A stretch of DNA of 64,000 nucleotides from JAPUME01 sp027294185 (GTDB lineage: Bacteria; Acidobacteriota; Terriglobia; UBA7540; JAPUME01), in assembly GCA_963555835.3 (NCBI GenBank), contig CAUVWZ020000002.1, forward strand, positions 2,108,001 through 2,172,000, read 5' to 3'. Below the pieces are notes generated by a model. The model had not been told where the DNA came from, ran no database searches, and saw nothing but the letters and a program-made list of their open reading frames with translations. This document shows, piece by piece, positions 17,727 to 27,400 of the stretch. Each line of letters begins with the position of its first letter. Positions within the stretch are counted from its first letter, which is position 1. The position numbers and the translations under genes were made by a program.

Positions 17727-17796
17727 GCAGGTATATTGCCGGAGAACACCTGTACCCGGGTATGATCAGGTTAGTCTTCGAGTTCGAGGAGGGTTG

Positions 17797-20496
17797 ATGA
17801 AGGGGAGAAAGTCTTTCACCCTGGCTATTTGTCTGCTTATCGCGGGTGCCATGGGAGTTCTTACGGATAAGAAGCCCGGAGGTAGGAATGCAGTGATGGC
17901 CCCGGCCATGCCACGAGTTGTGGCCAACTATGCCAAACTGCCGCTGTTTTTCGAAGCCAACCGGGGACAAGCAGACTCCAGTGTAAAGTTCCTATCGCGA
18001 GGCCGAGGCTACACGCTGTTTCTGACCACCGGCGAAGCGGTACTTTCTCTGCGCGAACCGGAGGGGGGAACCCAGGGCAGGAGTTCAACGATTGCCCCGA
18101 ACGCACAATCCGAACGTTCCACGGTTTTGCGCATGAAGCTCGTCGGCGCCAACCCGGAGCCGCAGGTAACAGGGCTGGAGGAGCTCCCGGGCAGGAGCAA
18201 CTACTTCCACGGAAATGACCCCGGCAATTGGCTCACTCAGGTTCCTCATTACGCCCGAGTCAAATATGAAGACGTCTATCCCGGCATCGACCTGGTCTAT
18301 TACGGAACGAAGCAGCAGCAATTGGAATACGATTTTGTGGTCGCACCCGGCGCTGACCCGCAGAGCATCCGACTGAGGATTGAGGGGGCCGCGGCGATGA
18401 CCCTGGACGATGAGGGCACGCTCTTGCTGCAAACGGGTGGAGGTGAGGTAGCCTGGCAAGCCCCTCTCATCTATCAAGAACTCGGCGGTTCACGAAAAGC
18501 TGTAGACGGCGGTTACCTCCTTCTAGCCGAAAATCAGGTCGCCTTTTCCGTGGGAGAATACGATGCGGGCAAACCGCTGGTCATTGATCCAACCTTGAAT
18601 TACGCCACCTATCTGGGTGGCAGCGGCGATGAGGGCGGTACCCATATTGCCGCGGACTCCTCCGGCAACGCCTATGTGACGGGAACTACTTCGTCGTCGA
18701 CCGATTTCCCCAGGGCGACTCCCTTCCAGGACACTTTTGGCGGTGGCACCACCGACATCTTCGTAACCAAATTGAATGCAGAAGGGACCGCGCTCATCTA
18801 TTCCACCTTCCTGGGTGGTAGTAACAATGAATTCTCCGGCGGGGGTATCGCCGTGGACGAATCCGGCAGCGCCTACATAACGGGAACGACCGCGTCGACT
18901 GACTTTCCCACCCTGAATCCCCCACAGGGGGAGCTCAAAGGCCTCCAGGACGCCTTCGTCACCAAGCTCAGCGCGGCGGGGTCTTCGCTCGTCTATTCCA
19001 CCTATCTCGGCGGCAGCGGCAGTGTCGAGAATGGCCGGGACATCGTTGTGGACGATTCCGGCGAAGCCTACGTGACGGGATTCACCGATTCCAACGACTT
19101 CCCGACGGTGAATCCTCCTTTCCAGAATGTTAACGGGGGTGGCCGGGATGCCTTCGTCACCAAGCTGAATGCCAACGGGACCGCCCTGGTCTACTCGACC
19201 TATCTTGGCGGCAGCGGTGATGACGGAGGCGAGGGCATCGCCGTGGACACTTCCGGAAGCGCCTACATTACGGGCGATACCAGCTCGACCACGACCTTCC
19301 CTACCCTGGACACCGCCCCCCAGCAGAGTCTGAAAGGCAGCCAGGATGCGTTCGTCACCAAGTTGAGCGCCGACGGGACCGCCCTGGATTTCTCCACCTA
19401 CCTGGGCGGCAGCGATGTGGACCGGGGCCAGGGCGTCGCCGTGGACATCTTTGGAAACGCCTACGTGACAGGAATCACTTCGTCGCTCGACTTTCCCACG
19501 TTGGATCCCGTACAGGGGACCATCGGAGGCGGTGTGGACGCCTTCGTAACCAAGCTGAATCTGAACGGCACCGCGCTGGAATACTCTACCTACCTGGGCG
19601 GCAGTAACGATGAGACGGGCGCAGAGAACATCGCCATTGCCGTGGACGCCTCCGCCAGCGCCTACGTGGCAGGGACCACCGCTTCGACCGACTTCCCCAC
19701 AGCGAACGAACTCCAGGCAAGTCTGCTAGGCGCCTGCGATGTCTTCGTAACCAGGTACAGCACCAACGGCGCCGCCCTGGCTTTTTCCACCTACCTGGGA
19801 GGTGGCGGGTGCGACCAGGGGGGAAACATCGCCCTGGACGCCTCCGGCTTCGCCTACGTGACGGGCGATACCGCTTCGATGGACTTCCCCACCGCCGAGA
19901 GCCCCGTACAGGGGACCATCGGAGGCGGCGTGGACGCCTTCGTAGCCAAGATTTTCACCGATTTCTCCCTTGCGATTGATGCAGGTTCCCAAACCAGCGC
20001 AACCGTCTCGCCAGGGGGAACGGCGACCTATGATCTGATCCTTACTCCGGATGGTTTTTCAGGGACGGTGTTTATTTCCTGCAGCGGCCAACCCACGGGG
20101 GCAATCTGCGCGGTGGTCCCCAATTCGATAGGATTGGACGGGACGAACACCGAAACGTTCAGGGTAACCGTGACGACTACCGCCCCGGGCCTCGTAGTCC
20201 CACCGGCGGGACCGAGTTCACCGCATCCCTGGCCGCTGTACCCTGCACTGTTCCTCGCCATGTTAGGTCTGGCATTGGCAGCCCGCGGAGGCGGAGCCTT
20301 CAATCTGGGTGGCGGGATTCGCCGGGCGACGGTGGTTGTGGGAGTGACTCTGCTCTTCGCCGTTTTGTCGATCTCCTGCGGAATCAGTGATGAGCCCATG
20401 CTTTTCCCGACGACGCCGGGCACAAGCACCCTTACCATTACCGCAAATTCGGGCGAGGTGACGCGCACTTTCGACCTGACGCTCGTCGTGAACTAG
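17797..20496 (+). CDS. Secreted SBBP-repeat (seven-bladed beta-propeller) protein
   Basis: An 899-residue exported protein. Signal peptide (about 1-25), an N-terminal beta-rich domain beginning LPLFFEANRGQ (about 45-260), then seven propeller blades each marked by a YSTYLGGS-type motif and ITGTTASTDFPT-type strand with DAFVTKL (about 265-730). An Ig-like module follows with TYDLILTPDGFSGTV and SCSGQPTGAICAV, then two hydrophobic segments, the last containing LLFAVLSISCG. Start at ATG 17797 is supported by AGGAGG four bases upstream; TTG 17794 is too close. Propellers of this kind are common in acidobacterial surface proteins; ligand unknown. The gene is alone between its promoter and an unrelated gene. 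Confidence 0.88.
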   Translation: MKGRKSFTLAICLLIAGAMGVLTDKKPGGRNAVMAPAMPRVVANYAKLPLFFEANRGQADSSVKFLSRGRGYTLFLTTGEAVLSLREPEGGTQGRSSTIAPNAQSERSTVLRMKLVGANPEPQVTGLEELPGRSNYFHGNDPGNWLTQVPHYARVKYEDVYPGIDLVYYGTKQQQLEYDFVVAPGADPQSIRLRIEGAAAMTLDDEGTLLLQTGGGEVAWQAPLIYQELGGSRKAVDGGYLLLAENQVAFSVGEYDAGKPLVIDPTLNYATYLGGSGDEGGTHIAADSSGNAYVTGTTSSSTDFPRATPFQDTFGGGTTDIFVTKLNAEGTALIYSTFLGGSNNEFSGGGIAVDESGSAYITGTTASTDFPTLNPPQGELKGLQDAFVTKLSAAGSSLVYSTYLGGSGSVENGRDIVVDDSGEAYVTGFTDSNDFPTVNPPFQNVNGGGRDAFVTKLNANGTALVYSTYLGGSGDDGGEGIAVDTSGSAYITGDTSSTTTFPTLDTAPQQSLKGSQDAFVTKLSADGTALDFSTYLGGSDVDRGQGVAVDIFGNAYVTGITSSLDFPTLDPVQGTIGGGVDAFVTKLNLNGTALEYSTYLGGSNDETGAENIAIAVDASASAYVAGTTASTDFPTANELQASLLGACDVFVTRYSTNGAALAFSTYLGGGGCDQGGNIALDASGFAYVTGDTASMDFPTAESPVQGTIGGGVDAFVAKIFTDFSLAIDAGSQTSATVSPGGTATYDLILTPDGFSGTVFISCSGQPTGAICAVVPNSIGLDGTNTETFRVTVTTTAPGLVVPPAGPSSPHPWPLYPALFLAMLGLALAARGGGAFNLGGGIRRATVVVGVTLLFAVLSISCGISDEPMLFPTTPGTSTLTITANSGEVTRTFDLTLVVN

Positions 20497-20612
20497 GCTC
20501 GGGAATCGCAACCGCCGCATCGGGCACGGTGGCTTCTGCTTCTTTACCCTCTGAAGGACCGGCGGGAACTTCGATTCTCATTCTTAGTGGTCACCCCGGC
20601 CCTAGTTTTCCC

Positions 20613-20641
20613 TTGACATGATTACCGGGTACGGGCATCTT
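20613..20641 (+). promoter_or_regulatory. Putative promoter upstream of the DHH-type gene
   Basis: A perfect TTGACA at 20613-20618 is followed after 17 bases by CATCTT (20636-20641), a poor -10. The leader to ATG 20743 would be about 95 bases. Only the -35 is convincing. The rest of the 20497-20742 gap shows no gene. Confidence 0.3.
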
Positions 20642-20742
20642 TATTGGCTTCGCTCACGCACGAGTCCCTGGCCCGGGATCAACCTTGCGGGTATTGGAGC
20701 CGATCTTAGAGGATAGACAGGGAAAGTGGTTTATCGACTGAT

Positions 20743-21705
20743 ATGAAAGTTCGTGTCTGTTTTCACAACCAATGCTTTGACGGCACCGCGTCGGCCGCGG
20801 TCTTCTCCCGTCTCTTTCTGGAGAGGATCAGCCAGAAGGCGGAGTTCCACTACACGGGCCTCGCACACCGCGCCGGGCAGCTGTTCGACGAAGGTCTTTT
20901 TGACGGTGAAGAGAACGCGATCGTGGATTTCAAATACTCTTCCTCACCACAGCTTACGTGGTGGTTTGACCATCACCAGAGCGCATTCCTGACGGAAGAG
21001 GATGCCGAGCATTTCAAGAAAGACACGGGGGGACGCAAGTTTTACGACCCGACGTACCGCTCCTGCGCCGGCTGGATTGCCCATATCGGCGAGACCCAAT
21101 TCGGGTTTCAAACCGAAAGCCTCAAAGAACTGATTCACTGGGCCGATATTATCGACGGCGCACAATACCCGGACGCCGAGAGCGCTGTGGAGATGAAGGA
21201 ACCCGCCATCCGGCTGGGGCTGGTCATTGAGGCGTCGCCCTCACCAGAAGTCATACCCAGGCTGATTCGTGAGCTTACTTTCCGGTCCTTAAGTGAGGTG
21301 GCCGCATTACCTTACATTGCAGAGAGCTTCGACCAACTCTTCGCGGAACACCAGAAGGCGGCGGAAATTTTACGCTCCCGGGCGGCCCTGGATTCCCGTG
21401 TAGTCTACTTTGACATTTCGGAGGAAAGTCTCGAGACCTACAACAAGTTCATTCCTTACTACCTGTTTCCCCAGGCGGTTTACTGCGTCGGAGTCAGTGT
21501 TTCAAAGGACCGCGCCAAAATCGCCGTGGGAACCAACCCCTGGAACCCGACCCGCAAGACCAGAAACCTGGCCACCATCTGCGAGCGCCACGGCGGTGGA
21601 GGACACGCAAAGGTGGCCGCCATCTCCCTGCCTCCGGCGGAGCGCGCCAAGGCCCAGCGCCTGGGCCTGGAAATCGCCGAACTCCTCCGCCGCGATTTCC
21701 GCTAG
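20743..21705 (+). CDS. DHH/DHHA1-type phosphoesterase-like protein
   Basis: A 320-residue soluble protein with the layout of the DHH superfamily, whose members hydrolyse phosphodiesters of short oligonucleotides or cyclic dinucleotides. HNQCFDGTASAA (about 8-19) corresponds to the first metal motif (HxxxDGxxSA), VDFKYSS to the second, FDHHQSAF (about 76-83) is the DHH motif, and the C-terminal CERHGGGGHAKVAAIS is the DHHA1 substrate loop (GGGH). The histidine-aspartate set looks complete, so it is probably active. It could be a nanoRNase, an inorganic-phosphoesterase or a cyclic-dinucleotide phosphodiesterase; sequence alone does not decide. It appears monocistronic. Confidence 0.75.
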   Translation: MKVRVCFHNQCFDGTASAAVFSRLFLERISQKAEFHYTGLAHRAGQLFDEGLFDGEENAIVDFKYSSSPQLTWWFDHHQSAFLTEEDAEHFKKDTGGRKFYDPTYRSCAGWIAHIGETQFGFQTESLKELIHWADIIDGAQYPDAESAVEMKEPAIRLGLVIEASPSPEVIPRLIRELTFRSLSEVAALPYIAESFDQLFAEHQKAAEILRSRAALDSRVVYFDISEESLETYNKFIPYYLFPQAVYCVGVSVSKDRAKIAVGTNPWNPTRKTRNLATICERHGGGGHAKVAAISLPPAERAKAQRLGLEIAELLRRDFR

Positions 21706-21788
21706 CCTCTCCCAGCGCCTGCCGGATCGCCGAATCGTTTCCTTCTTTTACCGATGGGTTGTTCGCCTTCTCGCAGGTACTTTTCCGC

Positions 21789-22937
21789 CTAGGACCCTCC
21801 GCTCAACTCACGAGCCGCGACAGGAGCAAGGATTGTCCCTCGCCGCATTCGGGCCAGCTTCTTCAACATGTTCGGGGCTTCCGGCTCGTCAATAATGCGG
21901 TCAAGGTAGGTTAGGGAACGCTCTTTTCCCCCATCTCTTAGAAGCAGCACCGCGGCCTGATAGCGAATCCGTGATACCGGAGCCCGCTCAAAGCCGGATG
22001 CGGAATCTCCTATCCTGTCCAGGACAGATTCGTAGACGGCCAGGGCCTCTTCGGTCTTCCCTTGTTTTTCCCAAGCGGCTGCCAGCAAAAGAGGCAGATA
22101 GTAATTTCGAGGGTAGCGTCTCTCAAGTCCCGCAACAATTTCCCTCACCGAATCCCATTCTTTCTCCCGGCCCAGGAGGATACCCAGAATGATCTTGCTC
22201 GCTGTGGTATCTCGAGTTCCGTGAGCGGCGGTCGCCCGGACCTCCACCAGGCCCATTTTCTTGTTCCCCCTCGTTCCCTTGAATAACAGGAGAAATCTCG
22301 CGAATGCCGGCAAGCTCCCCAGGGCGTAGTCATAGAGCCCGGTCACCAGGTAAGCGTCGTAGAAGTAGGGATCGATCTTGACGCTGCGGCGGCAGAAACG
22401 CTGCGCCTTGCGGGCATGATTCAGCCCTTCGAGCGCCTTCTTTCGAATCCGAAAAGTGTAAAAAGCCCTCAGCATGTGCGCCACACCCATTTCGTAGAGG
22501 GCTTCAACGTCTTGAGGATTTCCTCGAAGCCTGCGATCGGCAGCGGCCATGGCTTGGTTTACCTGGCTTTCGAAACGTTCCACAAAGGCGGGATTGGGGA
22601 TGGGCGAAGGTGCCTTGAGGGTGCTTTTGCTCTCCGAGCAGATGGAGCGTTCGAGATCGCCCAGACGGTCCATCTCCTGCAACAGGTAACTGTAGGCAAG
22701 AAAGTTATGGGGCATGGGTTGGTCGGGGTCTTGTTCGCTGATTCGACGATAGCTTGAGATAGCCGACCCATAATCCAGATTGTAGAGGAGGGTCAGGGCT
22801 TCTTCGCCAACCTCGCGAGCTTCCGAACCGGGGGCTTCCACCGGGGCTGCTCCAGAGGCGCCCGCCAGGAGAAACACCCCCGCCAGGGCCAGTGCGAGGC
22901 TTCGCTGGGTTGATTTTTGTCTCAATCGAGTCGCCAA
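21789..22937 (-). CDS. Exported TPR-like protein of unknown function
   Basis: A 382-residue protein with an N-terminal signal peptide (ALALAGVFLLAGASGA, about 14-29) and helical repeats of TPR type: YGSAISSYRRISEQDPDQP, DVEALYEMGVAHML, CRRSVKIDPYFYDAYLV and KTEEALAVYESVLDRI. Together they suggest a periplasmic scaffold or binding protein. The start is TTG 22937; there is no in-frame ATG before the repeats and no strong ribosome-binding site, so the start is tentative. Downstream it converges with the DHH-type gene. Confidence 0.72.
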   Translation of the reverse strand: MATRLRQKSTQRSLALALAGVFLLAGASGAAPVEAPGSEAREVGEEALTLLYNLDYGSAISSYRRISEQDPDQPMPHNFLAYSYLLQEMDRLGDLERSICSESKSTLKAPSPIPNPAFVERFESQVNQAMAAADRRLRGNPQDVEALYEMGVAHMLRAFYTFRIRKKALEGLNHARKAQRFCRRSVKIDPYFYDAYLVTGLYDYALGSLPAFARFLLLFKGTRGNKKMGLVEVRATAAHGTRDTTASKIILGILLGREKEWDSVREIVAGLERRYPRNYYLPLLLAAAWEKQGKTEEALAVYESVLDRIGDSASGFERAPVSRIRYQAAVLLLRDGGKERSLTYLDRIIDEPEAPNMLKKLARMRRGTILAPVAARELSGGS

Positions 22938-23460
22938 TTTCGCTGTCGCCGTCGAAATCCTTCCTGCCGCAAGGGGCCGCCCCCGTGGCCTTGCATTCCC
23001 TCCCGGGAGCCTACCTCCCCTCCTTCATTTAGATGCAAAAGCATGGCCTATCAGGGCCGGAGAACAGCGATCTCCAGAAGTCTTAATGGAAACTTCCCCT
23101 TTAGCCGCATCATCATTATAGTAGGGGTGACGTTATCCTGGATACCCTGCTCCGGCCGGCCCTGACCCGCTGAGTTACCCCGCTCTAGCCAAGAAGCAGC
23201 GATTCGGGGAAGGGCGGGAATCCCGGTTTCCCAAACGGCTTGCGAAGATTATGAGGCTATGGTAGAAAATGCAAGTTGCCTCCACATTCTGGAACAATGC
23301 AGAGCGTATTAACATGGGGTAATGAATGGGGTCCATGCAGTAGAAAGCTGGGAGAGAAAAGAAGGGCCTATTTATTACTTCTCGGTGAGGGGCGTGTTCA
23401 AAACCTCCGGCAGGAGCTTACCTAAGTGTGAGGCCACTGCCTCCACAAGGAACCGATTTC
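22938..23460. other. 523-base gap between divergent genes, no gene seen
   Basis: Short open frames here lack coding character. The stretch separates the TPR-like gene (-) from the phosphatase (+) and must hold both promoters; one candidate for the plus strand is listed separately. A purine-rich run and several direct GGGG-containing words are present but no convincing hairpin terminator, riboswitch or tRNA. Confidence 0.5.
23240..23268 (+). promoter_or_regulatory. Putative promoter of the PP2C/FHA-ABC operon
   Basis: TTGCGA (23240-23245) and TAGAAA (23263-23268), 17-base spacer, four of six matches each; leader about 185 bases to ATG 23461. Weak motif match. Confidence 0.25.
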
Positions 23461-24366
23461 ATGAAGAAATCCAGCCGATCTGAATCCGGACCCGTAAAGA
23501 TGGAGGTCTTCGGCCTGACCCATCCGGGGCAGGTGCGGAAAAACAACGAGGACAATTTCACCGTCTGCAACCTCTCGAATGGGGAATGCAGCCTGCAGCC
23601 CACCGTCCGGAACCACACGGTGGGCAAATTCGGGACACTTCTGCTGGTCGCCGACGGCATGGGTGGAGAGTCGGCCGGTGAAATCGCCAGTCAGATCTGC
23701 ACCGCCACCGTACCCAAGCGTCTCTACGACAACCTGAAATCTCTGGATCGCATTAGTGAGGTGAACTGCGTTCTTCTGCTCCGCGAGGCGATCGAGTTCG
23801 CCAATCAGGTCATCCAGCAGCAGGCGCAGTCCAACAGCAGCTATCACGGCATGGGAACGACGGCGACGGCGTGTGTTCTTTTCCGAAATCATCTCTTCGT
23901 GGCACAGGTCGGCGACTCCCGTGCCTATCTCGTCCGGAAAGACAATCTGGTGCAACTTACCCGCGATCAGACGTTTCTCAACTACCTGGCCGACATCGGC
24001 CAGGAAATGCCTGAAGGAGAGGAGAAAGAGAAAAGGAAAAGCATCCTCACCCAGGCTGTGGGTACCAGCGAGACTCTGGACGTGCGAGTCACTTACGCCG
24101 ACGTGCGGCAGGGCGACTGGATCGTGGTCTGTAGCGACGGGCTGCACAATATGGTGGAATCCTCTGATCTGTTAGCGGCGGTCTCGGGGACCGACACCGT
24201 GGTCGCCAAGTGCCAGAGCCTGATCGACCTGGCCAATAAGAACGGGGGCAAAGACAACATCACGGTGATATTGTCCCAGATTTCAGGGAGTGGGCTTGCG
24301 CCTGCCGATGAGGAGACAAAGGTAGAGGCCAAGGAATTCCGCGAAGAAGATTTTCAATCCGACTGA
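23461..24366 (+). CDS. PP2C-family protein serine/threonine phosphatase
   Basis: A 301-residue PPM/PP2C phosphatase that removes phosphate from Ser/Thr residues, metal-dependent and cytoplasmic. All signature motifs are present in order: VRKNNEDNF (about 24-32), LLVADGMGG (metal Asp-Gly), GTTATACVL, VGDSRAYLV, VVCSDGLHNMV and GGKDNITVIL (last metal Asp). No membrane segment. Start at ATG 23461 has AAGGA nine to ten bases upstream; the longer frame to 23428 lacks one. It opens the plus-strand half of the signalling island, 48 bases before the FHA-ABC gene, and is the likely antagonist of the PEGA kinase encoded at 34968-37028. Confidence 0.93.
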   Translation: MKKSSRSESGPVKMEVFGLTHPGQVRKNNEDNFTVCNLSNGECSLQPTVRNHTVGKFGTLLLVADGMGGESAGEIASQICTATVPKRLYDNLKSLDRISEVNCVLLLREAIEFANQVIQQQAQSNSSYHGMGTTATACVLFRNHLFVAQVGDSRAYLVRKDNLVQLTRDQTFLNYLADIGQEMPEGEEKEKRKSILTQAVGTSETLDVRVTYADVRQGDWIVVCSDGLHNMVESSDLLAAVSGTDTVVAKCQSLIDLANKNGGKDNITVILSQISGSGLAPADEETKVEAKEFREEDFQSD

Positions 24367-24414
24367 TTCCCAAAAAGAAAGTTTCCCGAGGCGAACGCCT
24401 TCGGAGACCATGAT

Positions 24415-27400
24415 ATGAAGTGTCCCCAATGCGGTGAAATAAACCCGCAGGGCTTTAAGTTTTGTCGAGCCTGCGGCGAAGGTTTGAGAGGCGGGCCGCC
24501 TCCCAAAAGTGGCTCTCCGTCTCCTCCTGCGGCCAAATCCCGCAGGGAGGGAAAACCTGACTTCCAACTGGTTGCCACGCAGGGGCCGCTCTCGGGCCGA
24601 CAATTCAATATCGGCGCCAAGGGACTCACCATCGGGCGGGACCCTCAAAAATGCCAGGTTGTTATCCCCGATGAGCAGGTCTCCCGCCTTCACGCCTGGG
24701 TGGGGTGGGGCGAAGCCGGGCAATTGAGCATCGAGGACCGAAAATCCGCCAACGGCACTTACGTGAACGGCACGCGGGTACCCAGGAAGGCCCTGGTGGC
24801 GGGAGATGTCGTGGCGTTCGGACCCGATGAGAAGCACCTCTTTCGCCTGATGAGGGTCAAGGAAACTCCCCCGCGCGCTCCCCAACCCACTGGCCAGACG
24901 GAATTGCTCAATGTGGCTCCGCCGCCCCCACCCAGCGGATCTCCCTCCCAGGGCACCTCCGCTATTAATATGGGGGAATCCACGAGGCTCGGTCTCGACG
25001 AGAACCCCGAGGCGGCCACCATCGTGGACCGCCGCCGATTGGCAGCCGTCTCCCGGCCTCACGTCGAGCTGATCGTTGACAAATATGTAGTCCGCTCGCT
25101 CGATATCCCCGAGAGCGGATTGTGCGTGGGCCGCGATGCCCGCAAGTGCCATATTCAAATGGAGCACCCGACCGTCTCGGCCCTCCACGCCATGATTGCC
25201 CTGGAGAAGGGCGAGGCCGTCCTCAAGGACCTTTCCACCAATGGATCATTCGTCAACGGCAAGCGGGTCCCCAACACCAAGCTCAACGACGGGGATTACA
25301 TCACCTTCGGCCGTTATGCCGGAAAATCTCTGATCTTCCGCATGGGCCAGGCCCCGGCGCTCAAGATCGAGAAAGTAACCCTGGACAAGGACCGCATTAC
25401 GATCGGTCGCGACCGTTCCAATGATGTCTGGGTGAATCACCCGACCGTCTCGAGCAAACACGCGGAGGTGATCAAGCAGAACGGGCGGTACGTGGTCGTC
25501 GATCTCGGATCAACGAACGGAACCTTCGTCAACGGCATCAAGGTCAAGCGACATCAGCTCCAGCAGATGGACCGCATCGTCGTCGGACCCTCGGAGCTTC
25601 GCTTTGAAGGCTTGAGCCTCTCCCATCAGCCGAGCACTCAGGTGGTCCGACTGGACGTGCTCCACTTGAGCAAACAGGTGCTGGACCGCGCAACGGGCCA
25701 GCCCCGCCTGATACTCGATGATATCTCCCTGGCCGTGAACCCCAGGGAACTGATCGGCCTTCTGGGTCCGAGCGGAGCCGGCAAGTCCACCTTGATGGAC
25801 GCCATGAACGGGTTCCGACCGGCGAGTTCGGGCCAGGTTCGCTACAACGGGGCGGACCTGATCCAGAACTTCAATCGCCTGAAGACCAACATCGGCTACG
25901 TGCCGCAGGAAGACATTGTTCACCGTCAGCTTACGGTGCGAAAATGTCTCTTCTATGCAGCCAAGATTCGGCTGGCGGAAGACATTTCCGACGAGGAAAT
26001 CCACCAGCGCATTACGGAAATGCTCGAAACCCTGAAGATCAGCGAGCGGGCCGATACGCCGGTCAGCCAGTTGAGCGGAGGGCAAAGGAAGCGGGTCAGT
26101 ATCGGCATCGAGTTGCTTCCAAAGCCCGGCGTGCTTTTCCTCGACGAACCTACCTCGGGCCTCGACCCGCGCACCGAAACCGTGATGATGATGCTGTTCC
26201 GTCAACTGGCGAATCAGGGTTCCACCATAATCGTTACGACGCATCTTCTGGCCTCCTTTGGGCTCCTGGACAAGGTGGTGGTGCTGGTCCAGGGGCGGCT
26301 GGCTTTCTACGGGCCGGGAGGAAAGTTTCTCGAATACTTCAAATCCGAATCCCCTGCGGACGTCTACGACGACCTGACGGAAAATAACACAGTCTCCTAC
26401 TCCCTGAAGTTGAAGGAGCGGTTCGAAAAATCCGATCTTCATCGCGAGCTGGTCGTGGACCCGCTGCGGGAGACCATGGGCCCCACGCCCTCGAAGACCC
26501 CCGACTCCGAGGGCGACATCCGCAGGGGGATGGGATTCAACCTCACCCAGTTCAAGGTTCTCACCCAGCGCTATCTGGAGATTAAGTTCAAGGACAGCGC
26601 TCAAACCGTGCTGTTATTGGTGCAGGCGCCCGTCGTGGCGCTACTCGTGGCTCTGATGGCGAGCGGGCCGAACCAGGTGCAAACCCTCTTTATGGCGGTT
26701 TTCTCTTCCCTCTGGTTCGGATGCTCGAATGCCGTTCGCGAGATCGTTGACGAACAGGCGATTTACAGACGGGAGCGGCAAACCGGCTTGAAGATCCCCT
26801 CCTATATCTTCTCCAAGCTGGCCGTGCTTTCCGGCGTCTCCCTGGTACAGTGCGTATCGGTTGTGTTTGTTCTGATGGTGGTGGGAGGTGCGCTGCGCCT
26901 CGGCACTGCCGAGGCCCTGCAGGCCGTGGTGATCATGTTCCTGGTGTCTGCCAACGGTACTCTCATCGGTCTGACGCTCTCCGCTATGGTCGGCACTGCG
27001 GAAAAGGCTTTGACACTCTTTCCCCTGATTCTGATCCCCGAACTGCTTCTCTGCGGGTTGTTCCTTCCGATCAATAGGATTCCCATGATCATCCCGCTTA
27101 CCGTGGAAGAGCTTTTCGAGGGTCAAATTTACGCGCAGCCAGAAGCGAAGGCACGGGTAGGCAAGATGATGGCCGAGGCCGCTCCACAAGAGCCGGCCCC
27201 GTCCGGTCCCGTATTGGGGGGGCGGTTGGGCCACAGCGTGATCGGCGCCATCGATCCCTCCGAGAAAGCGATGGAGGTATTCCACAAGTACACGCCGACT
27301 CCCATCGAAGGCATGACGGCTCCGATCGAGTGGCTCTCGGCGGTGACCGTATCCCGATGGGGCCTGGAAGCCCTGGCGGATTTATGTCTTCACGGGTCTC

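Noticed and set aside
18600..19970. Regularly spaced similar DNA segments that could suggest a CRISPR or satellite array
   Set aside because: They are in-frame coding repeats of the seven propeller blades with diverged sequence; spacers and repeats of CRISPR type are absent.
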